This document shows positions 30,264 to 42,378 of a stretch of DNA of 64,000 bases, in pieces. Origin of the DNA: Providencia heimbachae ATCC 35613 (lineage in GTDB: Bacteria > Pseudomonadota > Gammaproteobacteria > Enterobacterales > Enterobacteriaceae); the NCBI RefSeq assembly GCF_001655055.1, contig NZ_LXEW01000027.1, positions 1 to 64,000 of the forward strand, in the 5' to 3' direction. The notes below the pieces were generated by a model. It was not told the DNA's origin, made no database searches, and was given only the letters and a program-made list of their open reading frames with translations. Made by a program: the position numbers and the translations under genes. How positions within the stretch are numbered: the stretch's first letter is position 1; each line of letters starts with the position of its first letter.

Positions 30264-32732
30264 CTAACCCTCTTGCTTTTGGGATTTCTTCGCGACGCGC
30301 TTGGCTTTTAATTTCGCACTGATTTTTTTGGTTTTATCCGATGCCTTCTTACTTTTACCTTTATCTTTCACTTCAGATTTTTGATCTGCTTTTTGACCTT
30401 TTTTCTCTGAACGACGAAAAGCGGAGTCTGGCTCGAAATTTTTCTCTTTGCTTGCATCACCTCGTCTACGAGGGGAACGCATTGTTTTAGTTGCGTCTTT
30501 TTTGGTTCTGTCACGCTCAGTTTTACCCGGATTCTTCGCTTTACGTGTGGTTGAAATCAATGCAAAGTCAATTGTACGCTCTTCCATATGAACCGCTTCA
30601 ACCCGAATTTCAACTTCATCACCAAGGCGATAAGTTGTCGACGAAGACTCACCAATTAAGCGCTGCCCAACCGCATCATAACGGTAATAATCGTTATCAA
30701 GAGTCGAAATATGTACTAATCCATCGATAAAGAGCTCATTTAAGCGAACAAAGAAACCAAAGCCAGTTACGCTGGTGATCAAACCAGTAAACACTTCACC
30801 AACGTGATCTTGCATAAAGTCACATTTGAGCCAATCCGCAACATCACGTGTTGCTTCATCTGCACGGCGTTCAGTGAGTGAACAGTGCTCGCCCAGTTGT
30901 AGCATGCTGTCCATGTCATAATGCCAACCGCCGGTTTCTGTCCAATGTTTACCTGAGAGACCCTGCTCTTTCGCTAATAAATACTTAATACCACGGTGTA
31001 ATGATAAATCAGGATAGCGACGAATTGGCGAAGTAAAGTGGGCATATGATTTCAAAGCAAGCCCAAAGTGACCCCGGTTTTCAGGGTCATAAATAGCTTG
31101 TTTCATTGAGCGCAAAATCATCGTTTGCAGTAGTTCATGATCAGGACGTTCTGCAACGTCGTTCATTACCTGTGCATAATCTTTTGGCTCAGGCTTCATA
31201 CCACCCGGCAATGTCAGCCCTAATTCGCTAAAGACAGAGCGCAAATTCATCACACTCTCTTCTTTTGGCCTATCATGCACACGATACAGTGCCGGCTCTT
31301 CATTTTTTTCAACGAAACGCGCAGCCGCAATATTCGCTAAAATCATGCACTCTTCAATCAGTTTATGTGCATCATTGCGCTCAACAGGCTCAATACGTTC
31401 AATACGACGTTCCGCATTAAAGATAAATTTAGCTTCTTCTGATTCAAATGAAATAGCGCCACGTTCGATACGCGCAGCATCCAGCGCTTTATACAATTGA
31501 TGCAGATGCTCAATATGTGGTACTAACGCTTTATAATGCTCACGCAGTTCTTCATCACCTTGCAAAATTTTCCATACTTTGGTGTAGGTCAATCGTGCAT
31601 GTGAGCTCATCACGGCTTCATAGAATTTATATGAAGTTAAACGACCCGATTCCGACACTGTCATTTCACAAACCATGCAAAGGCGATCAACCCCTGGGTT
31701 TAGTGAGCAGAGGCCATTCGATAATACTTCCGGTAGCATAGGAACGACTTGCGATGGAAAATAAACCGAGTTACCACGACTACGCGCTTCAGTATCAAGA
31801 GCTGTTTGCGAACGAACATAATAGCTTACATCTGCAATCGCCACCCATAAACGCCAACCTCCCCCTTTTTTGGGTGCGCAATATACCGCATCATCAAAGT
31901 CACGGGCGTCTTCACCATCAATGGTGACTAATGGCAAATCGCGTAAATCTACACGTCCTTTTTTCGCAGACTCAGGTACATGTTCACTAAGATCTGCTAC
32001 TTGTTTTTCAACTTGCGGTGGCCATGTATGCGGAATTTCATGAGTACGTAATGCGATTTCAACCGCAATACCGGTTCCCATGGTTTCACCCAAGATTTCA
32101 ATAATATTACCGACTGCTTGGGAGCGACGTTGTGGTCTTGTAACTAGCTCAACAACGACGACATTCCCCATGCGTGCGCCACAGACTTGATCTTTGGGTA
32201 TTAAAATATCAAAACTAAGGCGGCTATCATCAGGCACAACAAAGCCCATACCAGCTTCAATAAAATAACGCCCGACTATCTGGTTGTTTCTTGGTTCGAG
32301 GACACGAACAACGCGTACTTCTGTGCGACCTTTACGGTCTTGTCCATGTGGTTGGGCTAAAATGATATCACCGTGTAATGCACGCTTCATCTCTTCTTGA
32401 GATAAATAATAATCTTCTTTTTTACCTTCTACGCGCAAAAAGCCATAACCATCTCGGTGGCCAATCACTTTGCCTTTGAGCAAATCTAAACGCTCAGGTA
32501 AGGCATAGCATTTACGACGTGTAAAGACGAGTTGCCCATCACGTTCCATTGCTCTGAGTCGACGACGTAAAGCTTCAAGATCGTCTTCGCTTGATAGGTT
32601 TAATAATTGAGCAATTTCTTCTCGACTCGCTGGTGTACTACGCTTAGAAATAAGGTCGAGAATGAACTCGCGGCTAGGAATTGGGGATTCGTATTTTTCT
32701 GCTTCTCTTTCCTGAAAAGGATCGTGTGACAT
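30264..32732 (-). CDS. rnr: Ribonuclease R
   Basis: 822 aa (E. coli RNase R 813). It is a 3'-5' exoribonuclease that degrades structured RNA, mRNA and rRNA, and is involved in trans-translation. The N-terminal HTH domain ([12 protein letters not shown]), cold-shock domains, the RNB catalytic domain with the metal-binding aspartates in [14 protein letters not shown] (about residues 270-283), an S1 domain ([20 protein letters not shown]) and a Lys-rich C-terminal tail (~90 residues) are all visible. The ATG at 32732 has GGAGG 7 bases upstream and matches the family start. Confidence 0.98.
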   Translation of the reverse strand: MSHDPFQEREAEKYESPIPSREFILDLISKRSTPASREEIAQLLNLSSEDDLEALRRRLRAMERDGQLVFTRRKCYALPERLDLLKGKVIGHRDGYGFLRVEGKKEDYYLSQEEMKRALHGDIILAQPHGQDRKGRTEVRVVRVLEPRNNQIVGRYFIEAGMGFVVPDDSRLSFDILIPKDQVCGARMGNVVVVELVTRPQRRSQAVGNIIEILGETMGTGIAVEIALRTHEIPHTWPPQVEKQVADLSEHVPESAKKGRVDLRDLPLVTIDGEDARDFDDAVYCAPKKGGGWRLWVAIADVSYYVRSQTALDTEARSRGNSVYFPSQVVPMLPEVLSNGLCSLNPGVDRLCMVCEMTVSESGRLTSYKFYEAVMSSHARLTYTKVWKILQGDEELREHYKALVPHIEHLHQLYKALDAARIERGAISFESEEAKFIFNAERRIERIEPVERNDAHKLIEECMILANIAAARFVEKNEEPALYRVHDRPKEESVMNLRSVFSELGLTLPGGMKPEPKDYAQVMNDVAERPDHELLQTMILRSMKQAIYDPENRGHFGLALKSYAHFTSPIRRYPDLSLHRGIKYLLAKEQGLSGKHWTETGGWHYDMDSMLQLGEHCSLTERRADEATRDVADWLKCDFMQDHVGEVFTGLITSVTGFGFFVRLNELFIDGLVHISTLDNDYYRYDAVGQRLIGESSSTTYRLGDEVEIRVEAVHMEERTIDFALISTTRKAKNPGKTERDRTKKDATKTMRSPRRRGDASKEKNFEPDSAFRRSEKKGQKADQKSEVKDKGKSKKASDKTKKISAKLKAKRVAKKSQKQEG

Positions 32733-32784
32733 CGTTACCTCCGTTGTCATCAGAATTAATAATTACAACAAAATGGCTGCGAGG

Positions 32785-33207
32785 TTAATCAAGCAGCAAT
32801 TGATAAAGCGGGCTGTTATCTTTCACCATGTCCGCCAGCGTATGTTGATCAAGTTCTTGTAAAAACTGTTTCATTGCGTCCTGAAGTACACTTTTCAAAC
32901 GACAAGCAGGCGTAATATGACAAAATTCGCCACTGCAATTAACAAGAGTTAGGGGTTCAAGTGCTCTAACGACATCCCCTATACGAATTGATTCTGCTGG
33001 CTGGCCAAGCGTAATGCCGCCATTTTTGCCTCGATAGGCTTTAATATAACCGAGGCGACTGAGCTGATTAATAATTTTAACCATATGGTTACGAGAGACA
33101 CCATAAACATCAGTGACTTGTGTAATACTCGTTATTTCTCCCTTAGGGAGAGACGCTAGATAGATAAGGGCTCGTAACCCATAATCGGTAAAGCTCGTCA
33201 GCTGCAC
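32785..33207 (-). CDS. nsrR: Nitric-oxide-sensing repressor NsrR
   Basis: 140 aa, Rrf2 family (E. coli NsrR 141). It represses NO-detoxification genes; NO destroys its Fe-S cluster. The HTH is [28 protein letters not shown]-like at ~38-62. The three cluster cysteines lie in [16 protein letters not shown] at 33207 ([10 protein letters not shown]) is preferred over the GTG two codons upstream because it matches the family start and leaves GAGG at usable distance. It is upstream of rnr, as in E. coli. Confidence 0.95.
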   Translation of the reverse strand: MQLTSFTDYGLRALIYLASLPKGEITSITQVTDVYGVSRNHMVKIINQLSRLGYIKAYRGKNGGITLGQPAESIRIGDVVRALEPLTLVNCSGEFCHITPACRLKSVLQDAMKQFLQELDQHTLADMVKDNSPLYQLLLD

Positions 33208-33518
33208 AATCACCTCAAAATTTTTTGGCTTTTTACCATTCGGCCTTAATGATATCGACCCTAAATCATATTGTTTATTTTAGAATGCATACAGACAATT
33301 TTGAGCTTGAATGCACTATATATAGCCCAAAATATAGCATGTAAATTAATTATATATTCTTAAATACAGTTTAGCGTATTACTCAAGTCAAATATGCACT
33401 TAATTGCACAAAATGTGCCCAGAAAGTTTACTTTCATCAATCATTATGTGGAATTTTGAATGTTTTATCAAAGGGGATTAATAACGAGGAGAGGATAAGC
33501 TGCGTAGTGTAGGAATAA
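33208..33518. other. Intergenic region between purA and nsrR
   Basis: Just over 300 AT-rich bases that must hold the nsrR promoter. A short palindrome (GCAC-aaaat-GTGC, near 33408) is visible but not identifiable. No gene or RNA was recognised. Confidence 0.4.
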
Positions 33519-33541
33519 ACAGCGCCCTTAGAGAGCGCTGT
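33512..33541 (-). terminator. purA terminator
   Basis: Stem ACAGCGC / GCGCTGT (33519-33541), with TTTATTCC following on the minus strand. Confidence 0.7.
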
Positions 33542-33549
33542 CAGTGTTA

Positions 33550-34884
<1,335 letters not shown>

Positions 34885-35055
34885 CTACCATCAAAAATAA
34901 ACCTTTCCAGTGATATATTTTCGCATTGCAAAAAAAATTTAGGAAAAGCAAGTAAAATGGTATTTTTATTTCTGCCGTAAACTCAAAATGAATGCTATCA
35001 ACCTGAGCAGCTTAAATTTTCCCTGAAAAATCTTACACTTAAAACGACAGGCGAA

Positions 35056-35080
35056 AAAAAGCCCACCGAAGCGGGCTTTT
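35056..35080 (-). terminator. hflC terminator
   Basis: On the minus strand, AAAAGCCCGC-TTCG-GTGGGCTTTTTTT, a UUCG tetraloop hairpin with a seven-T tail. It ends the hfq-hflX-hflK-hflC run. The rest of 34852-35055 is AT-rich with no gene. Confidence 0.92.
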
Positions 35081-35153
35081 CTTTAATAGATTAACAGTTA
35101 TTTTAGCGTGTTGCACGTAACTTAAGCGCAGCTAGCTTAATCTGTTTATCGTT

Positions 35154-36155
35154 TTACTCTGGTGCACGTAACTTAGTTGGTGCTTTCATAAAGCGGAAGA
35201 AATCGGTATCAGGGCTAAGCACCATGATATCTTCCCCACTTTTGAAGCTCTTCTCATAAGCACGTAAGCTACGAATAAAGGCATAGAACTCAGGATCTTG
35301 GTTAAATGCATCAGCAAACAGTCTGGTTGCCATTGCATCCCCTTCACCTTGATATGTCAGCGCAGTACGCTCAGCTTCAGCCAGTGTTTCCGTTACTGTT
35401 TTATCTGCAACCGCACGGATTTTCGTTGCTTCTTCCTGACCTTGTGAACGATGTTGACGCGCTACCGCTTCACGCTCTGCACGCATACGTGCATAGATAG
35501 CTTCAGAAACTTCATTTGGCAGTTCAATACGCTTAATACGTACGTCAACCACTTCAATACCTAATGCCGCCATACTGTTTGCATTAACAACCAATGGCTT
35601 CAGGTTAGTTTCTTGTTCAACACGTGCAGCAGCATCTGCAATCAAGGCATCTGCATCTTTCGTTGCATCATCTACCGCTGTACCTTTGTTCAGAGCATCA
35701 CGAACATCTACTGTTAAACGACCACGAGAGTCAGTAATGATGTCTTTCACACTTAGGCGACCAAACTCAGAACGTAAACGGTCACTAAATTTACGTTTTA
35801 ATAGTGTTTCTGCTTGAGCAGGATTACCTCCGCCTGTCGCTACATAATAACGACTGAAATCAGTAACACGCCACTTCAGGTATGAATCCACCATCAAGTC
35901 TTTGTTTTCGCTAGTCAGGTAGCGGTCAGCTTGAATTTCTAATGTCTGAATACGTGCATCAAGTATTTTTACCGATTCAACAAATGGAACTTTGAAATGC
36001 AGACCCGGCTCATAAATGATTGGGATGTTTTCAGCATCACGCAATACCTTACCAAAACGCAGTACAATGCCACGCTCAGTTTGAGAAACAATGAAGATAG
36101 ATGCGTAAACAACTGCCAAAATGGCAATAATGATAACAATGAATGAATTACGCAT
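35154..36155 (-). CDS. hflC: HflC, modulator of FtsH protease
   Basis: 333 aa (E. coli 334). SPFH/Band-7 inner-membrane protein with an N-terminal anchor at ~3-22. The Band-7 domain includes VLRFGKV and YLKWRVTD. A coiled-coil rich in Ala/Glu/Arg follows (ARMRAEREAVARQHRSQGQ). With HflK it forms a large periplasmic cage that limits FtsH access to membrane substrates. It begins 2 bases after hflK. Confidence 0.97.
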   Translation of the reverse strand: MRNSFIVIIIAILAVVYASIFIVSQTERGIVLRFGKVLRDAENIPIIYEPGLHFKVPFVESVKILDARIQTLEIQADRYLTSENKDLMVDSYLKWRVTDFSRYYVATGGGNPAQAETLLKRKFSDRLRSEFGRLSVKDIITDSRGRLTVDVRDALNKGTAVDDATKDADALIADAAARVEQETNLKPLVVNANSMAALGIEVVDVRIKRIELPNEVSEAIYARMRAEREAVARQHRSQGQEEATKIRAVADKTVTETLAEAERTALTYQGEGDAMATRLFADAFNQDPEFYAFIRSLRAYEKSFKSGEDIMVLSPDTDFFRFMKAPTKLRAPE

Positions 36156-36157
36156 AG

Positions 36158-37366
36158 TTATTGTCTCCCTACTCTAACGGCATCATTACGAGCAGCGCTG
36201 TTAGATTGTGCTGAACCATTTGATGATGAATTATTAGAGCCTGAATTCGTCATTTTTGGCGGTAAGTCAGTTCTTGGCGTTGAAGTTGCATTTCCACCAT
36301 TATTACGCATGATTTGATCTAACGGCAGAACTAACATGCTGTTGCTCTTATCATTTGCAATAACTTTACGTGTATTACTTAACACGCGTTCCATTGTGTC
36401 AATGTAAAGACGCTCACGGGTAATTTCCGGTGCTGCACGGTACTCAGGCAACATCTTAGCAAAACTTGCGACCTCACCCTCTGCTTTAAAGACCACACTG
36501 GCTTTATAGGCTTCGGCTTCTTCGATCATTTTCTGCGCATTACCTTTTGCTAACGGTAGCACTTCATTACGATAAGCATGAGCTTCACGAATGGTCTTTT
36601 GCTCTTCTTCCCTTGCGGAAATTACATCATCAAATGCTGCTTTAACATCTTCAGGCGGACGAGCGGCCTGGAAGTTGACGTCAAGTAATGTTATGCCCAT
36701 TTTGTATGGCGCAATTGTCGCTTCAAGCTCTTTTTGCGTCACATCACGGATGAATGCACGATTCGTAGTCAGTACTTGCTCCATGGCAGACTGGCCAATA
36801 ACACCACGTACAGCACTGTCGAGCGCCTGACGCAGACTGTTGTCTGGGTTAGTTACGCTAAACAGATATTGAGCGGGATCTGTTACACGATACTGCACGT
36901 TCATTTCAACGCGGATGACGTTCTCATCAGAGGTCAGCATCATGCCATTCGTTGCTTGTTCACGAACAGTTTCAACATTCACTGGGACAACTTGATCAAT
37001 GAAAGTCGGCTTCCAATTCAAACCTGGATTTACAACACCACTAAATTCACCAAAACGTAATACTACGCCACGGTCACTTTCTTTAATGGTATAGAAACCC
37101 GATCCTGCCCATACGACAACGATAGCTGCAAGCGCCAGTACACCTAGCTTGCCACTTAAAGGAGACGGTTGTTTGTTCTCGCCATCACCACCATTGCCAC
37201 CACCTTTCTTACCACCAAGCTTACTGCCTAGTTTGCGAAAGAGATCGTCGAGATCATAAGCCCCACGTTTTCGACCACCTTTGTTACCGCCAGAGTTGCC
37301 GCCTTTATTGCCGCTTCCCCACGGATCGCGGTCTTGTCCGTCATTACCGGGCTGATTCCACGCCAT
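36158..37366 (-). CDS. hflK: HflK, modulator of FtsH protease
   Basis: 402 aa (E. coli 419). A cytoplasmic Gly/Asn/Lys-rich N-terminus (~70 residues) precedes a membrane segment at ~73-90. The SPFH domain has YTIKESDRGVVLRFGEFSG and VEMNVQYRVTDPAQYLF. A coiled coil and a low-complexity Ser/Asn C-tail follow. It is paired with HflC. It lies 210 bases downstream of hflX, a longer gap than in E. coli. Confidence 0.97.
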   Translation of the reverse strand: MAWNQPGNDGQDRDPWGSGNKGGNSGGNKGGRKRGAYDLDDLFRKLGSKLGGKKGGGNGGDGENKQPSPLSGKLGVLALAAIVVVWAGSGFYTIKESDRGVVLRFGEFSGVVNPGLNWKPTFIDQVVPVNVETVREQATNGMMLTSDENVIRVEMNVQYRVTDPAQYLFSVTNPDNSLRQALDSAVRGVIGQSAMEQVLTTNRAFIRDVTQKELEATIAPYKMGITLLDVNFQAARPPEDVKAAFDDVISAREEEQKTIREAHAYRNEVLPLAKGNAQKMIEEAEAYKASVVFKAEGEVASFAKMLPEYRAAPEITRERLYIDTMERVLSNTRKVIANDKSNSMLVLPLDQIMRNNGGNATSTPRTDLPPKMTNSGSNNSSSNGSAQSNSAARNDAVRVGRQ

Positions 37367-37576
37367 GTTTTAGCTCCATTCTTTATGATTGATTTTCAGG
37401 GCTAAGAGCGATATTCGTCATACATCAAGTTGCCTGAGTGTTAGTTTTTTCAACAACCTAAATCACACTATTACTATTGCGCTTCAGAATTGCGTCGACT
37501 GCTTCTACAGATATCTTGAATTATTTTTCGTATATTTGGCTCTTAATATCAATTCCATTGCCTAATTGTGTTGCTG

Positions 37577-38875
37577 CTAAATACGTTCTTCATGCGAAAC
37601 AACATAACTAGGTAACTGCTGCTCTTGCTTGCATAAACGTCGCCAATCCACCATTGGCATACGCACCTCAAGGCCGATTGAGCCGTCATCTTCCAACCAT
37701 TCACGTTCGATAGATTGAAGATGATAAAAACGGCTACGCAAACGACCTTCATTCGGTGGTAAACGCAATTCAAAATGTGCGATTTCACCTGAAAGACGTT
37801 CCGTTAACGCTTGTAGCAGCAAAGGGATACCTTCACCTGTTTGCGCTGATACCCAGACGCGAACTGGCTTGTTATCCTCATCTCTGTCAATACGCGGGAC
37901 AAAACCCTCCAGCATATCAACTTTGTTCATGACTAAAAGTACAGGTATTTCATCCGCTTCAATTTCTTCCAATACGCTTTCTACCGCGTGGATATTTTCA
38001 TCCAAACGGTTATCTACTGCATCTATCACGTGTAGTAACAATGTTGCTTCACGTGTCTCTTGCAGGGTTGCTTTAAAAGCCGCAACCAAATCATGGGGTA
38101 ATTGGCGAATAAAACCGACAGTATCTGCAAGTACCACGACACCTACATCTTCGACATGAATACGACGGAGCGTTGGATCAAGGGTTGCAAATAACTGATC
38201 TGCAGCATAAACATCAGAAGCAGTCATCCGGTTAAACAAACTCGATTTACCGGCGTTGGTATACCCAACAAGAGAAACAGTCGGAATATCCGCTTTATTT
38301 CTCGCTTGACGCCCTTGTTCACGCTGTCTTTCTACTCGGCTAAGACGAGATAAGATCTGTTTGATTTTATCTCTTAATAACCGACGGTCTGTCTCAAGTT
38401 GCGTTTCGCCGGGACCGCGTAAGCCAATCCCGCCTTTTTGCCGCTCAAGGTGCGTCCATCCTCTCACTAACCGAGTTGATAAGTGACGCAATTGAGCGAG
38501 CTCAACTTGAAGTTTACCTTCGTGCGTGCGTGCGCGTTGAGCAAAAATATCTAAAATCACCCCTGTACGGTCGATAACCCTACATTGGCAAATCCTTTCG
38601 AGATTACGTTCCTGAGCAGGGCTAAGGGTATGATTGAACAACACCACATCCGCACCACTTGCCTCAACTGCTTCGGCGATTTCTTCAGCTTTCCCTTCAC
38701 CAACAAAAAACTTAGCATGGGGAGCCTTTCGACTGCCTGTGACTATTTGTACTGGTTTTACCCCCGCAGAAGTCACGAGTGACTCAAATTCCGCAAGATT
38801 TTCGGTGTCTTTTTCTTGAGAAAAAAAGACATGCACTAATACAGCTAGCTCACCGCCTTCATACCTATCAAACAA
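37577..38875 (-). CDS. hflX: Ribosome-associated GTPase HflX
   Basis: 432 aa (E. coli 426). OBG-like GTPase that splits stalled or heat-damaged ribosomes. The N-terminal HflX domain includes [14 protein letters not shown] and [21 protein letters not shown]. The G domain has [14 protein letters not shown] (G1), [10 protein letters not shown] (G3) and NKVD (G4). The start is set at TTG 38875 (FDRYEGG follows), with AGAGG upstream and as in the family; the upstream ATG at 38908 would add an unrelated 11 residues. Confidence 0.95.
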   Translation of the reverse strand: MFDRYEGGELAVLVHVFFSQEKDTENLAEFESLVTSAGVKPVQIVTGSRKAPHAKFFVGEGKAEEIAEAVEASGADVVLFNHTLSPAQERNLERICQCRVIDRTGVILDIFAQRARTHEGKLQVELAQLRHLSTRLVRGWTHLERQKGGIGLRGPGETQLETDRRLLRDKIKQILSRLSRVERQREQGRQARNKADIPTVSLVGYTNAGKSSLFNRMTASDVYAADQLFATLDPTLRRIHVEDVGVVVLADTVGFIRQLPHDLVAAFKATLQETREATLLLHVIDAVDNRLDENIHAVESVLEEIEADEIPVLLVMNKVDMLEGFVPRIDRDEDNKPVRVWVSAQTGEGIPLLLQALTERLSGEIAHFELRLPPNEGRLRSRFYHLQSIEREWLEDDGSIGLEVRMPMVDWRRLCKQEQQLPSYVVSHEERI

Positions 38876-38966
38876 GGTGCAACCTCTTAGGATAAATAAT
38901 AATTGCAAAGGAAAGACACAGGTATAGTCTCCCTACCCATGCTTTCCTTATTTGTAGCGTACAAAC

Positions 38967-39266
38967 TTACTCAGTCGCTTCGCCATCCTGCGCAGCAGGC
39001 GTACCACCTGAATGGTAACCACCATTCGCAGGGCCACCCGCAGGTGCACCACTGTGGTGTGAAACTGGGCGTGCAGGAACAACAGTAGAGATAGCGTGCT
39101 TATATACCATCTGGCTAACTGTGTTTTTCAGTAAAATGACAAATTGGTCAAAAGATTCAATTTGACCCTGCAATTTAATGCCGTTAACGAGATAAATAGA
39201 GACCGGAACCCTTTCACGACGCAATGCGTTCAGGAACGGATCTTGCAAAGATTGCCCCTTAGCCAT
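38967..39266 (-). CDS. hfq: RNA chaperone Hfq
   Basis: 99 aa (E. coli 102). The Sm1 motif [19 protein letters not shown] and Sm2 segment [13 protein letters not shown] are present, with the N-terminal [15 protein letters not shown] His/Gly-rich disordered tail ends in an acidic patch (DGEATE). It forms a hexameric ring pairing sRNAs with mRNAs. Between miaA and hfq lies an 85-bp inverted-repeat element. Confidence 0.99.
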   Translation of the reverse strand: MAKGQSLQDPFLNALRRERVPVSIYLVNGIKLQGQIESFDQFVILLKNTVSQMVYKHAISTVVPARPVSHHSGAPAGGPANGGYHSGGTPAAQDGEATE

Positions 39267-39383
39267 TCTATATTTTCCTTATTTTGTTGTTTTTAAATGA
39301 GAACCTTGCGATTCCAAAAAGTAACTACTCAAAAATTGCGCTTAACGTCCTAATTGTACACAAACAATAGCTCTATGTACGAA

Positions 39384-39468
39384 TATACTCTCGTTATTCT
39401 GCAAGTTGCATCGATGTTAGCATCACTTCGCTTCACACCTAAATACAGCCCGAATTATTTAGAGTATA
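39384..39468. repeat. 85-bp inverted-repeat element between miaA and hfq
   Basis: Ends TATACTC (39384-39390) and GAGTATA (39462-39468). Inside the right end, read from miaA, TATACTCTAAATAATTCGGG matches the ends of the elements at 15531 and 44450. The right end overlaps the last codons and stop of miaA. Confidence 0.7.
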
Positions 39469-40397
39469 GCTTGCAGAACCGTTTTAAGCGCTTGCTGAGG
39501 TTGTTCACTATCTAGATTGTGAATATTCTCCCAGCCTCTTAACCAAGTGATCTGACGTTTTGCCAATTGGCGAGTTGCACAGATCCCCCGATAAACCATT
39601 TCATCATGATCTATTTCACCGTCGAGATAAGACCACATTTGCCGATACCCTACACAACGAATAGAAGGTAGGTCGACATGGAGATCACCTCGGTGATATA
39701 GGCCGCGAACTTCCTCTTCAAAACCCGCGTTTAACATCAGATGAAAACGTTGTTCAATGCGCTCATGTAAAATTTTACGATCTTGAGGCGCAATAGCAAA
39801 CTGAAACACATTATAAGGCAATTCTTTTCCCGCTGTTTGTGTCATTTCAGTCAAACTTTGTCCCGAAATGAGATATACCTCTAAAGCTCGGGATAATCTT
39901 TGTGGATCATTAGGATGAATCCTAGCCGCAGCAACAGGATCAACCTCAGCTAAGCGACGATGTACTTCAGACCATCCTTCTGTTTGTGCGATAGCTTCAA
40001 CTTCTGCACGCACAACAGGATCAGCAGAAGGCAAAGGTGAAAGACCTTCAAGCAATGCTTTAAAATAAAGCATTGTGCCACCCACAAGTAATGGAATTTT
40101 ACCTTTAGACGTAATTTCATCCATTACATTTAATGCGTCACGCCGAAAATCAGCGGCGGAATAAGACTGGGACGGATCGAGAATGTCAATCAAACGGTGA
40201 GGCGCTTGGCTGAGCTCTTCTTTACTTGGCTTTGCTGTACCGATATCCATGCCACGGTAAATTAGTGCTGAATCAACACTAATGATTTCAACAGGTAAAT
40301 GCTTGCTAAGTTCAATCGCTAAAGCTGTCTTACCTGAAGCCGTTGGGCCCATTAGGAATATTGCATCCGGTTTTTTTTGAGTTACTAAATCACTCAT
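39459..40397 (-). CDS. miaA: tRNA dimethylallyltransferase MiaA
   Basis: 312 aa (E. coli 316). It prenylates A37 of tRNAs reading UNN codons. The P-loop [11 protein letters not shown] is at residues 17-27. Also present are [19 protein letters not shown], the [19 protein letters not shown] substrate segment and the C-terminal [14 protein letters not shown]. It starts 8 bases inside mutL. The final codons and stop lie in the inverted-repeat element at 39384-39468, so the last residues (roughly QAIL) come from that element. Confidence 0.97.
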   Translation of the reverse strand: MSDLVTQKKPDAIFLMGPTASGKTALAIELSKHLPVEIISVDSALIYRGMDIGTAKPSKEELSQAPHRLIDILDPSQSYSAADFRRDALNVMDEITSKGKIPLLVGGTMLYFKALLEGLSPLPSADPVVRAEVEAIAQTEGWSEVHRRLAEVDPVAAARIHPNDPQRLSRALEVYLISGQSLTEMTQTAGKELPYNVFQFAIAPQDRKILHERIEQRFHLMLNAGFEEEVRGLYHRGDLHVDLPSIRCVGYRQMWSYLDGEIDHDEMVYRGICATRQLAKRQITWLRGWENIHNLDSEQPQQALKTVLQAIL

Positions 40398-42366
40398 TTG
40401 TTAGTGTAGCTACCACGGATTGTAAATTAATTAATTGTAATAATGTTGGTGGTGGATTTTTAACCCACTGCGGACAAATCCGCTCAACATCTGCGAGTAA
40501 CTGTACAGCCTGCGCTAAACTCCAACTTTCCTCTGTTTTTGTCTGTGAAATCGCTTTAGCTAGCCATTGTGCGATATCTTCATGCGTTACACTTTCTTTT
40601 GTCGACAAAAAAATAATTAAATCAGAAAAAAGCTGCGATAAATTTTGTGTTCTTAATGGTAACGATACCGTATGAATTGTTACTTTTCCATGAAATATCG
40701 TGGCTTCGATACCAAATAATGTTAATTGCTGCTTGTACCGCTGTAAAACCTCAATTTCATCGTGCTTAAGTGATAATTTTAAGGGAATTAACAACGGCTG
40801 AGGTTTTAAGGCTTCACCATTTGGTGATAACTGAGCCAACCTCAATAAATAATTCGCTTCAGTTAAGGATAACAGGATTAGACCCAATGAAGACTCAATT
40901 AATGCAAAGTTTTTTGCGTAAATTGTCAATACTTTGCCAAATAGGTAGCCATCCGCATTTTTTGCTACTGATTGAGAAGAAACCGTCAACGTATTCAAGG
41001 GTTGTCGCTCTGGGAATAACGGTTTTTTATCCTCTTTTGCCACTGGGATGGACATCAAGCTTTGATAAAGTTGTCCCGCTTTACGATCATAAGTGGGAGC
41101 TGAATGTCCAGAACCTATTTTTTCCACAGAATAATGTGTAGATTTGGCAGATACAGGTGATGATACAGGAGATGAATTTTGTCTGTTTCCATACACCACT
41201 TCAGATTCTTTTGCTGGGCTTTCCTGCTCCGTATTTAAGCGTTCAAGCTGTTCAATAGCTGGAGTATGCTTTGTCGTAGAAAAATAATTATCCCCCGCAG
41301 AAGGACGATTTTCAATTTCCGAAGCAATAGGCTCAATACCGGGAAGCTCATCTACTGATAGCGCATTCATCAACGCCGTACGAACAGCCTGATAAATAAA
41401 GTCGTGTACTAATCTTGATTGGTGAAAACGTACCTCATGTTTTGCAGGGTGTACGTTAACATCTACTTGTTTGGGGTCTATGGTGAGATAAAGCACATAC
41501 GCAGGCTGCTGGTTTTCATCTAAATGCCCTTCGTAAGCTTGGCGGATAGCATGATTAATTAACCTATCGCGCATCATTCGCCCATTGACATAACAGTATT
41601 GCACTTCACTCACTGGAGCTGATGAAGATGTCGCTAATGGTGAAACTACCCAGCCTTTTATGCCTAAATCACTATGCTCCCATGAAAGAGACAATGCCCC
41701 TTGCATAAATCCAGTACCGCAAATTGAACCCAATCGTTTTTCTTGCTGCATATCATCGTGAGCAGCACGATATTGCTTTACCAATTTACCATTATGACTG
41801 AGATTAATCGCGACATCAGGACGTGCCAGTGCGATTCGACGAACAATTTCGTCGATATGACCAAATTCGGTTTTTTCCGTACGCATAAATTTGCGCCGTG
41901 CGGGGGTATTATAAAATAAATCGAGCACTTCGACCGTAGTGCCATTGGGGTGTGCGGCGGGTTTAACCGTCACTGACATATCACGGCCTTCCGCATAAGA
42001 TTGCCATGCTTCTGCTTGTTCAGCGGGTTTGGAGGTCAAGGTGAGACGTGAAACTGAGCTAATACTTGCCAAGGCTTCGCCACGAAACCCCATACTCATA
42101 ATGGCCTCAAGATCATCCAAAGTAGCAATCTTACTGGTTGCATGGCGTGCGAGTGCTAATATCAGCTCATCTTTACCAATACCACAGCCATTATCCCGAA
42201 TACGAATAAGCTTCTCTCCACCTCGCTCGATATCAATATCAATACGAGTCGCGCCTGCATCAAGGCTGTTCTCAACCAGCTCTTTGACAACAGATGCGGG
42301 TCTTTCAACCACTTCACCTGCTGCAATTTGGTTAGCAAGTTGAGGCGAGAGAATATGTATAGCCAT
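40390..42366 (-). CDS. mutL: DNA mismatch repair protein MutL
   Basis: 658 aa (E. coli 615). The GHKL ATPase N-domain has [29 protein letters not shown] and [13 protein letters not shown] Ser/Thr/Gln-rich linker (~345-450) precedes the C-terminal dimerisation domain. There is no DQHA(X)2E(X)4E endonuclease motif, as expected for a Dam/MutH-using enterobacterium. It overlaps miaA by 8 bases and follows amiB by 12. Confidence 0.98.
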   Translation of the reverse strand: MAIHILSPQLANQIAAGEVVERPASVVKELVENSLDAGATRIDIDIERGGEKLIRIRDNGCGIGKDELILALARHATSKIATLDDLEAIMSMGFRGEALASISSVSRLTLTSKPAEQAEAWQSYAEGRDMSVTVKPAAHPNGTTVEVLDLFYNTPARRKFMRTEKTEFGHIDEIVRRIALARPDVAINLSHNGKLVKQYRAAHDDMQQEKRLGSICGTGFMQGALSLSWEHSDLGIKGWVVSPLATSSSAPVSEVQYCYVNGRMMRDRLINHAIRQAYEGHLDENQQPAYVLYLTIDPKQVDVNVHPAKHEVRFHQSRLVHDFIYQAVRTALMNALSVDELPGIEPIASEIENRPSAGDNYFSTTKHTPAIEQLERLNTEQESPAKESEVVYGNRQNSSPVSSPVSAKSTHYSVEKIGSGHSAPTYDRKAGQLYQSLMSIPVAKEDKKPLFPERQPLNTLTVSSQSVAKNADGYLFGKVLTIYAKNFALIESSLGLILLSLTEANYLLRLAQLSPNGEALKPQPLLIPLKLSLKHDEIEVLQRYKQQLTLFGIEATIFHGKVTIHTVSLPLRTQNLSQLFSDLIIFLSTKESVTHEDIAQWLAKAISQTKTEESWSLAQAVQLLADVERICPQWVKNPPPTLLQLINLQSVVATLTNE

Positions 42367-42378
42367 TACCCGAACCTC

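Noticed and set aside
33208-33300. NsrR operator half-site near AGAATGCATAC upstream of nsrR
   Set aside because: Only a weak half-site match; a full inverted repeat is not seen, so it is not listed.
37549-37788. 79-aa ORF overlapping the end of hflX in another frame
   Set aside because: Shadow of hflX: it has no RBS, and hflX is complete there.
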